A stretch of 64,000 nucleotides of DNA from Echinarachnius parma (Eukaryota; Echinodermata; Echinoidea; Clypeasteroida; Echinarachniidae), in NCBI GenBank assembly GCA_037951105.1, contig JBAMJV010003232.1:124001-188000 (forward strand), in the 5' to 3' direction. The translations under genes were made by a program, and so were the position numbers. Numbering within the stretch: the stretch's first letter is position 1; every line of letters starts with the position of its first letter. Below the pieces are notes generated by a model. That model searched no databases and had not been told where the DNA came from. It saw only the letters and a list, made by a program, of their open reading frames with translations. Shown one piece after another: positions 54,101 to 64,000 of the stretch.

Positions 54101-54885
54101 CAAACTAGTGAAGGTGAAGGTTCCTCCAAGATTCTTGTCACATTGTCTTCCAACTTCCTGTAGGCGAGGGGTCAACAAGTTAAACAGTGTTTGTTTCAAG
54201 AATAATCTGTTTCTAAGACAGATTTTCATGTCTATCAACTTATAAGGCTGAATGTATTCATGAGATTAATGCCTCGTTGCCTTTGTTGCAAACCAGTGAA
54301 GGTGAAGGTTCCTCCAAGATTCTAAAAACCCATAGACTTTGTACGCGTAACCTTCCAACTTCCTGTAGGCGAGGGGTTAACAAGTTTAACAGTGTTTGTT
54401 TCAAGAATAATCTGTTTCTAAGACAGATTTTCATGTCTATCAACTTATAAGGCTGAATGTATTCATGAGATTAATGCCTCGTTGCCTTTGTTGCAAACCA
54501 GTGAAGGTGAAGGTTCCTCCAAGATTCTAAAAACCCCATAGACTTTGTACGCGTAACCTTCCAACTTCATGTAGGCGAGGGGTTAACAAGTTTAACAGTG
54601 TTTGTTTCAAGAATAATCTGTTTATGAACTTATAAAGGCTGAATTTATTCATGAATGAGATTAATGCCTCGTTGCCGTTGTTGCAAACCAGTGAATGTGA
54701 AGGTTCCCTGTGAGTGAGATTCTAAAATCCTCAGATGTTGTACATAGCCTTCCAGCTTCCTGTCTAGGCAAGGGGTTAACAAGTTAAACAGTATTTGTTT
54801 CAAGAATAATCTGTTCAGACAGATTATCATGTCTATCAAATTATAGTGCTGAATTTATTCATGAGATTCATGCCTCGTTGCTTTT
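54101..54885 (+). repeat. Tandem array, four units of 188-205 bp
   Basis: Units begin at 54101, 54289, 54494 and 54684 with 'caaac.agtgaaggtgaagg'. Each contains 'cttccaacttcctgtaggcg', 'gtttgtttcaagaataatct' and 'gattaatgcctcgttgc'. Units 2 and 3 are nearly identical; unit 4 is most diverged. The minus-strand MIDMKICLRNRLFLKQT frames recur because the unit recurs and are not protein genes. Confidence 0.9.
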
Positions 54886-55073
54886 CCCCAGCCTCACCTC
54901 ACCTTTAGCCTCGAGGGGCATATAACGATCATGAATAAATCATCCCATGTATGAATAAAACCAATTCTTTGATAAATACTTTCACTTGTGAAAAATGGTA
55001 TGCATACATCATCCATCAGAGCCTGGCAAAAATGTCATGCATGCTTGCGCAGTTTGCATACCTATGCACTCAT

Positions 55074-55744
55074 TTAACCCTAAAAAGGCCGGGCTATTTG
55101 AGGTCTTCAGCGGGCCGGGGGGGGGGGGGGGGCCATTATGGCCCCCCCCTAAGATCTTGGCCGCGGAGCGGCCGATCGCCGTGAAAATTTGCATGCATGA
55201 TGAGTGAAGTGTATAGAATAAAATGATAAAAATTCATGTTTTTACCCATAAATCATATATTCTTCATAATTAAACATTGGTTTTCACTACATATATTCTT
55301 TAGAGCATTTGGAATAATAATGCGACAATTTTTTTTGGAAGAGCCAGGTTCTTCCTTGTTTTCTATTGTTTTTATAATTTCTTATGTATTTCTTTGTTTT
55401 TTAAAACTTATGTATTGTATTGTTTTTGTTGTTTATTTTATAATTCAACTATAATTCAACTATTTTAAACCCCAAAACACACATATAAAATGTTAACAAG
55501 ACCAAATAACCAATGATATTCCTCTTTTTACGAAAACTGATATTGCCATATGTTTTGTACACAAATCACGAAATTGAGCGATTTTCAGGCTGACATGCAC
55601 AGACAAAGGTCATGTTACATCGTAACGGTAGGTCCGATTTTCAAAATTTTTGTTTTAAAATATGCGCAATAACAAAAATCGCGGAGGGGGGGGGGGGGCC
55701 ATTATGACCCCCCCCCCCCCCCCCCCCGGCCTTTTTAGGGTTAA
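55074..55744. mobile_element. piggyBac-like MITE, 663 bp with TTAA target duplication
   Basis: Exact TTAA copies (55074-55077, 55741-55744) flank inverted ends CCCTAAAAAGGCCGGG and a C-run followed by CCGGCCTTTTTAGGG. Subterminal G-run/'ccattatg'/C-run blocks sit at both ends. The interior is AT-rich with no transposase. TTAA plus CCC ends fits the piggyBac superfamily. Confidence 0.75.
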
Positions 55745-55967
55745 CCCATTCAAGTGTATTTTACTGCAACATGTGTCTGGATACATTCTCAGATATAGAC
55801 CCCTACCCCAGTATCTTCCTCTACAGAAGCATGTCGCAAGCCAGCAACTAGCTTTCTGCTAGCCAGTGACACGCTTAAAAACTTCTGCATGCTCACAATT
55901 TCAGCAGAGATCACCTATTAAGCGTGCCGCTAGCTAGTAGTAAACTAGCCGCAAGCCTGTCGTTTGT

Positions 55968-57387
55968 CTAAATCCTCAAAATCCAATTGGAGTTCTAGTG
56001 GTTCCCTCATACCTTGTTATATTCATATTAACAATAAAAGCATGGGACGGTTTCGGTTTTTCAAATTTCCCTTACGTTAAAAAGATATTTGCGATTGAAG
56101 TGTTCAGATGTTGAATTATCCACTGGACCACGAAAACCGTGTACAAAGTGAATACAATGAGTTAGTGAATATCACTTTGCATTTTTGCTCATTACTCTGC
56201 AATATAACGTCCATTTAACTTGAAATTTTCACACAACACCCAGTAGACATCAGATAACAACAATAAACATTGTATCAACCACTCATCATGTTTTGCACAT
56301 GTCAACAAAGTTACTAAACACAACAAAAAAAGTAACTCCCCCCCCCCTAAGCAAAATGGCGTAACTTTTTAACGAATTGGGTTTGAGCAACATAACTTGG
56401 CAGGAATGTTTCTAAAATGATTGGCTAATGTCTCTGTGAAAATGAATTTGATCCGCCATGCATGAGTGAGCACACATTAAAGGAAAAATGTCACTTTTCA
56501 AAAGTCACAAGAGTCAAAAAGTGAAAATTCTGCCTTTGATGTGTGGTCATTCATCCATGACTCGACGGACCAATTTCATTTTCACACATAAGTTAGTCAA
56601 TACATGTAGGAACAATCCTGCCGAGTTATTTTGCTCAAAACATTTTCGTTAAAAAGTTATGTAATTTGATTAAGGGGGACTTATTTTTGTGTTGAGTTTA
56701 ATTGATCAGTATTGTTGGAATAAACTCAACAAAAAAGTAAGTCTCCTCCTGATTAGAATAACATAACTTTTTAACAATAATGTTTTGAGCAAAATAACTC
56801 GGCAGGATTGTTCCTACACTTATTGACTAACTTCTGTGTGAAAATGAAATTGGTCCATCGAGTCATGCATGAGTGAGCACACATCAAAGGAAAGATTGGC
56901 ACTTTGTGTGCTCACTCATGCGTGACTCAATGGACCAACTTCATTTTCACTCAGAAGTTAGTCACAAAGTGTAGGAACAATCCTGCCAAGTTATTTTGCT
57001 CAAAACATTTTTGTCAAAAAGTAACGCCATTTTGATTAAGGGGACTTACTTTTTTTGTTGTTTGTATTACAAAAGCGTGCATGATTCATAAACACAACAA
57101 AAAAAGTGAGTTCCTAAGTGATGTGTGCTCACTTATGAGTGACCACACATCAAAGGCAGAATTTTCACTTTTTGACTCTTGTGACTTTTGAAAAGTGACA
57201 TTTTTCCTTTAATGTGTGCTCACTCATGCATGGCATGGCGGATCAAATTCATTTTCACAGAGACGTTAGCCAATCATTTTAGAAACATTCCTGCCAAGTT
57301 ATGTTGCTCAAACCCAATTTGTTAAAAAGTTACGCCATTTTGCTTAGGGGGGGAGTTACTTTTTTTGTTGTGTTTAGATCCCTTTAA
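55968..57387 (+). mobile_element. TTAA-type MITE family A, copy 6, interrupted by the array at 56317-57374
   Basis: 55968-56316 carries all family A blocks in forward orientation, and the final 'gatccctttaa' resumes at 57377-57387. The extreme 5' end is missing. Confidence 0.8.
56317..57374. mobile_element. Nested array of three palindromic MITE units with TA target duplication
   Basis: Unit boundaries are 56317-56698, 56723-57064 and 57091-57374, each bounded by TA and by AACACAAC-type ends with an adjoining A-run. The leftmost 225 bp and rightmost 235 bp are near-identical inverted arms, and the middle unit is itself a hairpin. The uninterrupted family A sequence 'gttactagatccc' becomes 'gttac-TA-[insert]-TA-gatccc', so the TA duplication is directly shown. 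Ends and TA target suggest a Tc1/mariner-type non-autonomous element. Confidence 0.85.
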
Positions 57388-58232
57388 GATTTCTGTAGGG
57401 GTTTGGGGATATGTGCTGAACAGGTAAATGGTGATTTACTATTAATACCTGGGAAATGTTATTTAGGACAGTTATTCATCCCAACACAAGACTGAAATTG
57501 AACATATTTTGGTAATTTGATTTACAATTACAAGCAATAATGTTGGTGTGAATGCTCCCCAAGATAAATGGTGCTAGGATATAACCACCATGCCACCTGC
57601 AACATATTTAATCCATTTAAAGTGCGAATTCTCCCCGCAATTCTACAATGTAAGCGTGAATGCTTTTCTCTCAATATCATTGATGCTAGTGCAAAACACA
57701 GCATAGACAAAGCTCAAATCAAATGCTACTAAATCTTAGTGTGAACATTATTGTGCACTGTGAAAACTCTTACCCGCAATTCAACTTTGTCAGTGTATTA
57801 CATGTAAGTGTGAACCCCACTTTCCCTAAATTTTGACAATTTAGATGCGAACCCTTTCCCCCCACCCAATCAAGACCAATGATGCTAGAGCAAGCTGTCC
57901 CTGTGGCCTGCTATGGAAATTAAGACTAGCATTGTATATACAATCTAGGAGGGCATTCTGTCACGATCTATTGTGCGATCACCCGTTAAGTACGATCACA
58001 GCTGCTCTCCTCCCTGCCAGCCAATTTGCGACAAACCGCTGGGCAGACAGGTACTTGGGGATAGGCAGGGTTGTGAATGAAGGCCGTCCCTCGAGCACAT
58101 CGCATCACACCACACCACATGCGCAGTGAATATTTCTTGGATTTATGATCTGATGAGGGAGGGTCCCTCCCACCTCTCTGATCTAATATTTATATCACTA
58201 TTCACCTTGATTAGCATAATTGTATACATAAT

Positions 58233-58325
58233 TTAACCCATTAGGGACTTGTCCCGAAAATATTCTGGCTTGGGTCTATGTAGAATGCATGTTATAGCAA
58301 AATTGGTCAGTCTGTAACGGGGTGA
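58233..58325 (+). mobile_element. Short TTAA/CCC MITE family C, copy 4 (right end decayed)
   Basis: TTAA-CCCATTAGGGACTTG at 58233-58251 with 'ctggcttgggtctatg' and 'gaatgcatgttatag' inside. The right TTAA is mutated. Confidence 0.6.
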
Positions 58326-59508
58326 AATGAGATCTTGAAATGAACCAACACCCAAAAATCATTTGTTTAAGTGGTTAAAGTGGTTCATTTTATAGTGCTC
58401 CATTCCACCACGAACCAGAGAAATGTTTTTAAATATTTCATGCAAACTAAAAATGCATATATAATTAGTCATAATCATATGGGTAGGAATCGCTAATAGA
58501 TCTGCATAAACAGACTGCTTCTATTGTAACAGGAACATTATATAATCAGTTTTTATAGTTTTTATAGAAAGTATAAACCCGGTATGGAAAGTGACAGTAA
58601 GGAGGCTGCTGCATCCATTTTTAATACAAAGTACTTGAATCACAACATAACATTATCTGAGAAAGAATACAGATTTATCCGCATGTTATAAAATATAACA
58701 TTCACTTTTGTCTGCCTTAATACTATTTATTATTAAAGATAAAATAAATAATTAATTCATATTCTATTTCTTGGTAAGATGAGGATGTACACAATGATCA
58801 CAAATTCACATCACTGGAAAATGATATAAAGTCTAAAGAATTACAAATAACATATTTATATTATTTAATTGCACTCTATTAGACAAAAGTATGTAGATAG
58901 AAAAGGTAAAATAAAGTAATGTGAAAGAGGCCTTTCATTTCATTTTTATTTCGTCCCTTCAAGAAGGGGAAAATCAATTTGGCAATTTGCTCTTACAATG
59001 GTTAAAAACATTCATGATAAAAAAAATCTAAATTACAAAACAATAAATATGACTCTAGATATAAATCTACAACTAGATACAAGTACTACTAACAGTCAAC
59101 CCCGAAACAAAAATTTAATTAGATTATTATTGCACTGTGACACAAAGGGGTGAAAAGATTCAAAAGAGGGAAGAATTCTTGTATCTGGCTGATGGCGGCT
59201 ATTTTAAAATAGGTACTGACTTGAATTGGTATTTTAAGTTCTAGGATTACATCAACTGAAACTCTAGCTGCGATAAAGATAGAAGTGGCTGAAAGAGGAG
59301 AATGGTCGAGACGGGAAAGGAAATCACTTTTTCCTTTCAAATAATTGATTTTTGGGTCGATGTTTGTTTCGTGGCTGAGTGTAATTTGTTTGCCCGCGAA
59401 GGGAGATCAGATTTCAGTTGGAGACTGATTGATGGTCTTTTTCTTCTATTTTATCCTTTCTCTATCTGCCATCCCTTGGTTGTAAAAGTCTGAATTCTTT
59501 ATTAAAAA

Positions 59509-59750
59509 CTAATAATAATAATAATAATAATGTATTACATTATAGCACTTAATACGATGTTTCTAAGCGCATTATCAGGTACAGGTCAAACCCGCACAAT
59601 TATCTTGCGCACCGTCTCAACTCCCTGGGGAGCATACTAGCCCAGCTGCCCAACGGGCGCTCAAGGCTAATTAACACCCGACCAAGTACCCATTTATACT
59701 CCTGGGTAGAGAGCAGCAATGTGGATTAATTGTTTTGCTGAAGGACAAAC
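59509..59750 (-). mobile_element. SINE, reverse copy, tRNA head missing
   Basis: (TAA)n at 59509-59531, then the reverse complement of the body seen at 15100-15385: 'ctccctggggagcatactag', 'aattaacacccgaccaagta', 'cccatttatactcctgggta' and 'gctgaaggacaaa'. 5'-truncated. Confidence 0.8.
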
Positions 59751-60635
59751 GGATTTTGTGTATAAAATTAATTCTCCAGATATACCCAAGTCTAGGTATT
59801 CTAGGGACCAGTCCGGAGCATGTTTAAAACGTGATTCCTTTAATTTCATGCAATTTTCCCTAAATGGATGTTTGAGACTTCAATCATATACTAATTATAT
59901 CATTGTAAGATCCTTTTTAATGTTGTGTGACGGATTTATAGAAAAAGAACATTGACTACAATGGAAACACATTCGGGAACATTTTTCAAGTCGGCCGTTA
60001 TTAATAAGGGAGATATTCGGAATATTAAAACCCATTTCATTCTTGTACCATAATCCAAATAACCAAGTACAAGAGAAAACGCACGTACATGCATTAAGAA
60101 GTAAGTGAATACTTGGTACTTCAACAAAGGATTTTAAAAGAAATTAACATAACTCAGGAGACAGAGGGGATTTAGTTGAGATTTAAAACTACTGTAGAGT
60201 ATTAACTGATCAAACAGATTTAGGTAGACGATTCCAGTTTTTCATTTCCAGAGGTAGCGCAGTTTGATACATACTTTATGCGATTTCATATTTCTTCTCA
60301 AGATAGCATGTATTGCATTGATGGTGGGTGGTCATGGTACACTATGCCGCTCCGTCCTTTTACCATCCAGCCATTTTGCACACACCCCTCATACATACAT
60401 CTCCCATCGGTCTGCAATTTCAGCGTTGTCGTAATAATAATTGCAACGGCTCAGCTCTTGTCCTTGCAGCTAGGCTTCATTGTGAAGTAATTATGGCCAA
60501 GTATCTGGGGTAACCAGGATTTGATTGAAGCAGTCCAGTAATATCCTCCCGCCTTGATTCTGTTTTCATTTCCAGTCAATGCACTTCCTCACAGCTGGTG
60601 TGATATATACGCTGTATTAAAGAGATTGTTTGTTT

Positions 60636-60740
60636 TTAACCCATTTGAGACCATTTGATTTTGGTATATATAACATGATTCCATTCTCTATCTAGACCCC
60701 AGCTAAGGTATTTTGGGGAGACCAGTCTTGAATGGGTTAA
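60636..60740 (-). mobile_element. Short TTAA/CCC MITE family C, copy 5 (reverse)
   Basis: TTAA-CCCATTTGAGACC at 60636-60652 and 'gaccagtcttgaatggg-TTAA' ending at 60740. The interior is the reverse complement of the forward copies. Confidence 0.7.
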
Positions 60741-61424
60741 ATCTGTTTGGAGATGATTCTATTTCGATATTACATACATTTTCCATGTATGTACTCCAGC
60801 CACTGCTATCTTGACCCTCAATCCTCACTTAAATAAATTGGTCAAAAGATGTTAATAGTTGTAATAACAATTTAATAATATTTTGAAAAAATAGAGACGG
60901 TTTGAAAACATGCTTATTCAGCATGCAAACAAATACAATAAACAACTTAAAATATACTCTCCGCATTTTGCAAGTCAAAAATCTTAAAAGTTGTGAGATA
61001 ATTGTCATATAAAAAATACTATTTAAAACCAGTGAGATCAGGACTTGAACAACATTTTTGCTGGAATGATGGTGATATTTAGATCTTGAAATAATGACGG
61101 GTTGCTGCGGCCCTTAATCAGGCTGACTTCATTGTACTTTGTATAAATTTGTACTTCATGTGCACAAACCAAACATTACATTTATTACGATTCTAGGCAC
61201 AGTCAGAGCTGTGATGTATTAAACAGGATAATTTTCTTAGATTTTGGTAAAAAGGTTTTTATAATAATGTATGATGCATTGATTCAGAATAGATAGGGAA
61301 TGAGCTTGAGAGTAAGACTACATTTTTGTTTGCATTATTTGAAGCCTTCGTCACTTTCAAATGTCATGTATTCTTGTGCTTCATGGAATGTTTTTTTTTT
61401 TTACTGAACTTAAAGATGCCTGCA

Positions 61425-61960
61425 CAAAGGGGACAGTATCTTTAACATACCAAGGCATATTTTTGATTTATAGTTCCCTTCAACTTTGTTTCCTTTAATG
61501 TAAGTTCCCTTAAATGTTAGTATGGTAAGACAGATTTGGTTTGTTCCCTTTAATGTTAGTTGCCTTTAACTCCAAACGTGCCAAGCTCGCATTTTTGTGA
61601 GTTACAATACACACAAATGCCATAGAGCATTAAAATCCCTGGCACGTTAAGAGTTAATGTTAGTATGGTAAGACAGATTTGGTTGGTTCCCTCTAATGTT
61701 ATGCCCGGCGCAGACAGAGCCGACTCGACCCGATCCGACTGGTTTCAATCAGGCTAGAGTTGGGCCCGGTCGGTCGGAGCAGATTTATCGTGTTGAATCG
61801 GCCCCAACTGGCATCCGACTGTCTCTCGACTGGCAAAATATGTGTCGCGAGGCACTGAAAACTGAGCCGATCGGAATGACAACTAGTCGAGTCGGCTCTG
61901 TCTGCGCCGGGCTTAAGTTGCCTTTAATGTTAGTATGGTAAGACAGATCTGTGTCTGAAG
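61425..61960 (+). repeat. Irregular array of 'ttagtatggtaagacagatttgg' units
   Basis: 'ttagtatggtaagacagat' occurs near 61518, 61661 and 61931, with 'gttccct.taatgttagttg'-type words between. The array is interrupted by the MITE at 61703-61912. Confidence 0.75.
61703..61912. mobile_element. 210-bp MITE with perfect 27-bp GC-rich inverted ends, PIF/Harbinger-like
   Basis: 61703-61729 (starting GCCCGGCGCAGACAGAGCCG) and 61886-61912 are exact reverse complements. TTA flanks both sides (61699-61701 and 61913-61915), and the surrounding tandem unit shows what the empty site looked like. A TTA duplication and G/C-rich ends fit the PIF/Harbinger group; one extra T on the left leaves the exact end uncertain. 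Confidence 0.75.
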
Positions 61961-62399
61961 GAGAAAATGCAAATGAGAAGTACTTAAGATGTCAGAATAA
62001 CACATCGGAACATTCGTGAGATCAATGACTTGTTTGCGAGCATGTACTGTAGATCAGCATCAATTTGCCGTGTCTGCTCTTGCATTTATCTCCCTGACAA
62101 GTTTTGGTGCGGACATGACACCACTTTGTAATGCTAAACTCTTTTGAAGGACTGTGTATGTATCAAGTATTGAACTCAGTTGCACTCGGAGAGGATGGGG
62201 ACTGGATTTACTTCATGTGTAAAGTGAAAATGCTTTTAAATGAAACGTATTCCGGGCAGGCGGAACAAAAAAACTTTGGCTGGGTGAACCAAGTATCCAT
62301 AATTCACGACCAAACTAATCATACATTCAAAGAAATTCATAGATTACTTCAATATGTTCAGGTTTGTGATGCTGTTTGATGAAAACAAAAACAACAACA

Positions 62400-62485
62400 G
62401 CTAACTCCTTGCCAATAGGAACCTGGAGGGCTATGAACAAATTATAAAGGGGTTTCAGAATCTTGAAGGGAATGGGTTAAAACAG
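62400..62485. mobile_element. Decayed TTAA/CCC-type MITE
   Basis: 'ctccttgccaataggaacctggagggctatg' type text through 'gggaatgggttaa' resembles the 45141-45220 element and the repeated segment in the 54-kb array. The left TTAA is mutated. Confidence 0.45.
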
Positions 62486-62528
62486 GTTTAATTTATCATT
62501 AGGGATGTTGCAATCACAGAAAAGTGTG

Positions 62529-62990
62529 CTGTCCCAATTATTATGTCATTATCCGCTTTCCATCCCATACTGTGTCAAGACACACATGGGGGACAGACCC
62601 GTCTGTGTTTTTAATCGATCAGTCCCAAACCGGTTAGAGTTGTCATATATTGACGAAGTGACTATCAGGGGCAAGAGTGTTATCCCAATTATTGTGTCAC
62701 TATCTACATTGTTATTCCAGCGCCCATGCCACAATACCACAAGTACCCCGTTCCATATGGTGTCGACGAGAATGAGACCCAAGGGGGACATTCCAGTCTG
62801 TGTTTTTACTTGATCTATCTGGAACTGGTTAACGGTTGTCATAATATTATTGATCATATGACGATCAAGACGAGAGCGTGTTATCCCAAGTATTGTGCCG
62901 CCATCTCAGTTGTTGTTCCAGCGCCCAGGCCACAATACCACATGGTTTTGATACTGCACAGGGGAGGGACAGTCCCGCTATGTTTTTAAT
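62529..62990 (+). repeat. Diverged tandem array, three units of about 150-200 bp
   Basis: Units start near 62529, 62678 and 62878 with 'gt.atcccaa.tattgtg'. Each holds 'ccacaatacca' or an equivalent and 'gggga.agtcc.gtctgtgtttt'. Open frames on both strands in this block are repeat artefacts. Confidence 0.7.
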
Positions 62991-63639
62991 CAATCGTTGG
63001 CTAATCACCCATGCGGTTTGATATCTTGCAGGTATCTTATTCCACGCGCTGAATTATTGATGGAGTGGGAACCCGTTGGCACTGGCATGTGCATGTGCGC
63101 ACGTCTTGCACCCTACATACATGTACACATATGCACATCTATGTATGTAGTTGAATTATTAAAGCATAGATATTGCCTGATGTGAAGAACGTGATTTGCA
63201 TTTGCATGTCTTGGCAATTCTGTCACACTATGCACAGATCGCAGTACCAGAAATGAATAGCATACAAGTACATATGAATTACATGATTGTTTTTGCTTTA
63301 TATAATGACACCTTTTAGCTGACAAGGAAAGGAAGATAGAAGAAGACAGTTTGCTAAGTTAATTAATGTGCCTACGCCCCAGGACTGTTTTTTCCTTTTT
63401 GATTAATTAGAATGTAATTTTAGTATGGCTCTCTTCAGATTCTGTTTACCAACCATTAAATCCATTGCCTATGGGAACATTGTGTGCTACATCTTAATCT
63501 AATGTATATGGAAATGTTAATATATGGGGACCGGGTGTATAATAACATGTATGTTGAATGCTGACACAATATATTTGTGGACGGGTCTGCATTTGTACAC
63601 AAATGTAAAATGTATTTCACTTAAATTTCAAGTTTGATG

Positions 63640-63835
63640 TTTGTGTGTACAGTGTTGAGTTTGTGTGTAAGTGTTTGGTGTTCTGCTTGTGTGCAGTGTT
63701 GAGTGTTTTGCTTGTGTGAAATATTGGGTGTTTTGCCTGTGTACAGTGGTTAGATGTTCTACCTGTGTGCATTTTGGGGTGTTCTGACTGTGTACATTGT
63801 TGGTGTTCTACCTGTGAACATTGTGGCCCAGATTC
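63640..63835 (+). repeat. Minisatellite of about 33-bp units
   Basis: Repeats of 'ggtgttctgcttgtgtgcagtgtt' type text, with drift, six units. The minus-strand HT/KH-rich frame across it is periodic for this reason. Confidence 0.8.
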
Positions 63836-64000
63836 ACAAAGGAGGTTTGTACAAACCATGGTCGTCATCTATGGAGTGCCATTTGTAAACTGATGGAGAA
63901 AGAATGTAAACTCCTTACTTGTTAACAATGTTGATGGTACACATTTACTAAATGCACCAAATAAATGTTTGTCTTCTCAGATGGTGAAATTTGCTTGTTA
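63836..64000. other. Start of a further repeat, cut by window edge
   Basis: 'ggcccagattcacaaaggag' is followed by 'tttgtacaaaccatgg', the kind of start common in foldback MITEs. The rest is outside the window. Confidence 0.35.

Larger units (their letters stand above)
50009..64000 (+). other. Phosphodiesterase intron 4 (incomplete)
   Basis: At least 14 kb. No block resembling the GAF-A/GAF-B linker, GAF-B or the HD catalytic domain was found on the plus strand. Apart from listed elements, 50750-51170, 53200-54000, 57400-58200, 58330-59500, 59760-60630 and 60745-61420 hold nothing that I recognise beyond simple tracts. Confidence 0.7.

Noticed and set aside
62131..62379. 82-codon plus-strand frame
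   Set aside because: Not similar to any phosphodiesterase region and not bounded by convincing splice sites; no family recognised.
1..64000. CRISPR array, prokaryotic operon or phage-like region
   Set aside because: The direct repeats present are tandem duplications or MITEs without regular spacers, and the two real genes are animal in structure.

Overview
This window is non-coding-rich animal genomic DNA. It has AT-rich introns, GT-AG spliced exons, an intronless rhodopsin-class receptor, tRNA-derived SINEs, CR1/L2-like LINE debris, many palindromic MITEs and unusually many poly-C/poly-G tracts. The mix suggests a marine invertebrate deuterostome, most likely an echinoderm such as a sea urchin. 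This is inferred from style, because no species-diagnostic locus is present.

Layout. Positions 1-1778 are repeats: the end of a TTAA-type MITE, a tRNA-SINE with an 11-bp target-site duplication, and two copies of an unclassified retroposon. Positions 1779-3179 (minus) hold a complete single-exon class A GPCR. Positions 3180-10450 are an intergenic repeat island with poly-C-bearing elements and an internally deleted Tc1/mariner-like element with 414-bp inverted arms. Positions 10480-10990 are CpG-rich and may be a promoter region. From 11872 to the end of the window runs the 5' half of a large plus-strand gene for a PDE5/PDE11-type cyclic-nucleotide phosphodiesterase. Four coding exons (11872-12341, 17691-17880, 38232-38390, 49919-50008) join in frame and encode the N-terminal region and a full GAF-A domain. 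GAF-B and the catalytic domain must lie beyond position 64000.

The phosphodiesterase introns (5.3, 20.4, 11.5 and more than 14 kb) are filled with mobile-element remnants. The strongest findings concern this gene and its introns: an in-frame 84-nt candidate alternative exon that repeats the F-x3-DE part of the GAF NKFDE motif, a broken tandem copy of exon 3 that leaves a decoy acceptor, and a duplicated exon 2 donor. The repeats include a 447-bp hairpin with 217-bp arms. One nested palindromic array has a TA insertion site that is proved by empty copies in the same window. Several TTAA-flanked MITE families are present, and one unclassified retroposon family shows 5' inversions. The GPCR and the phosphodiesterase are separate transcription units and nothing in the sequence links them functionally.
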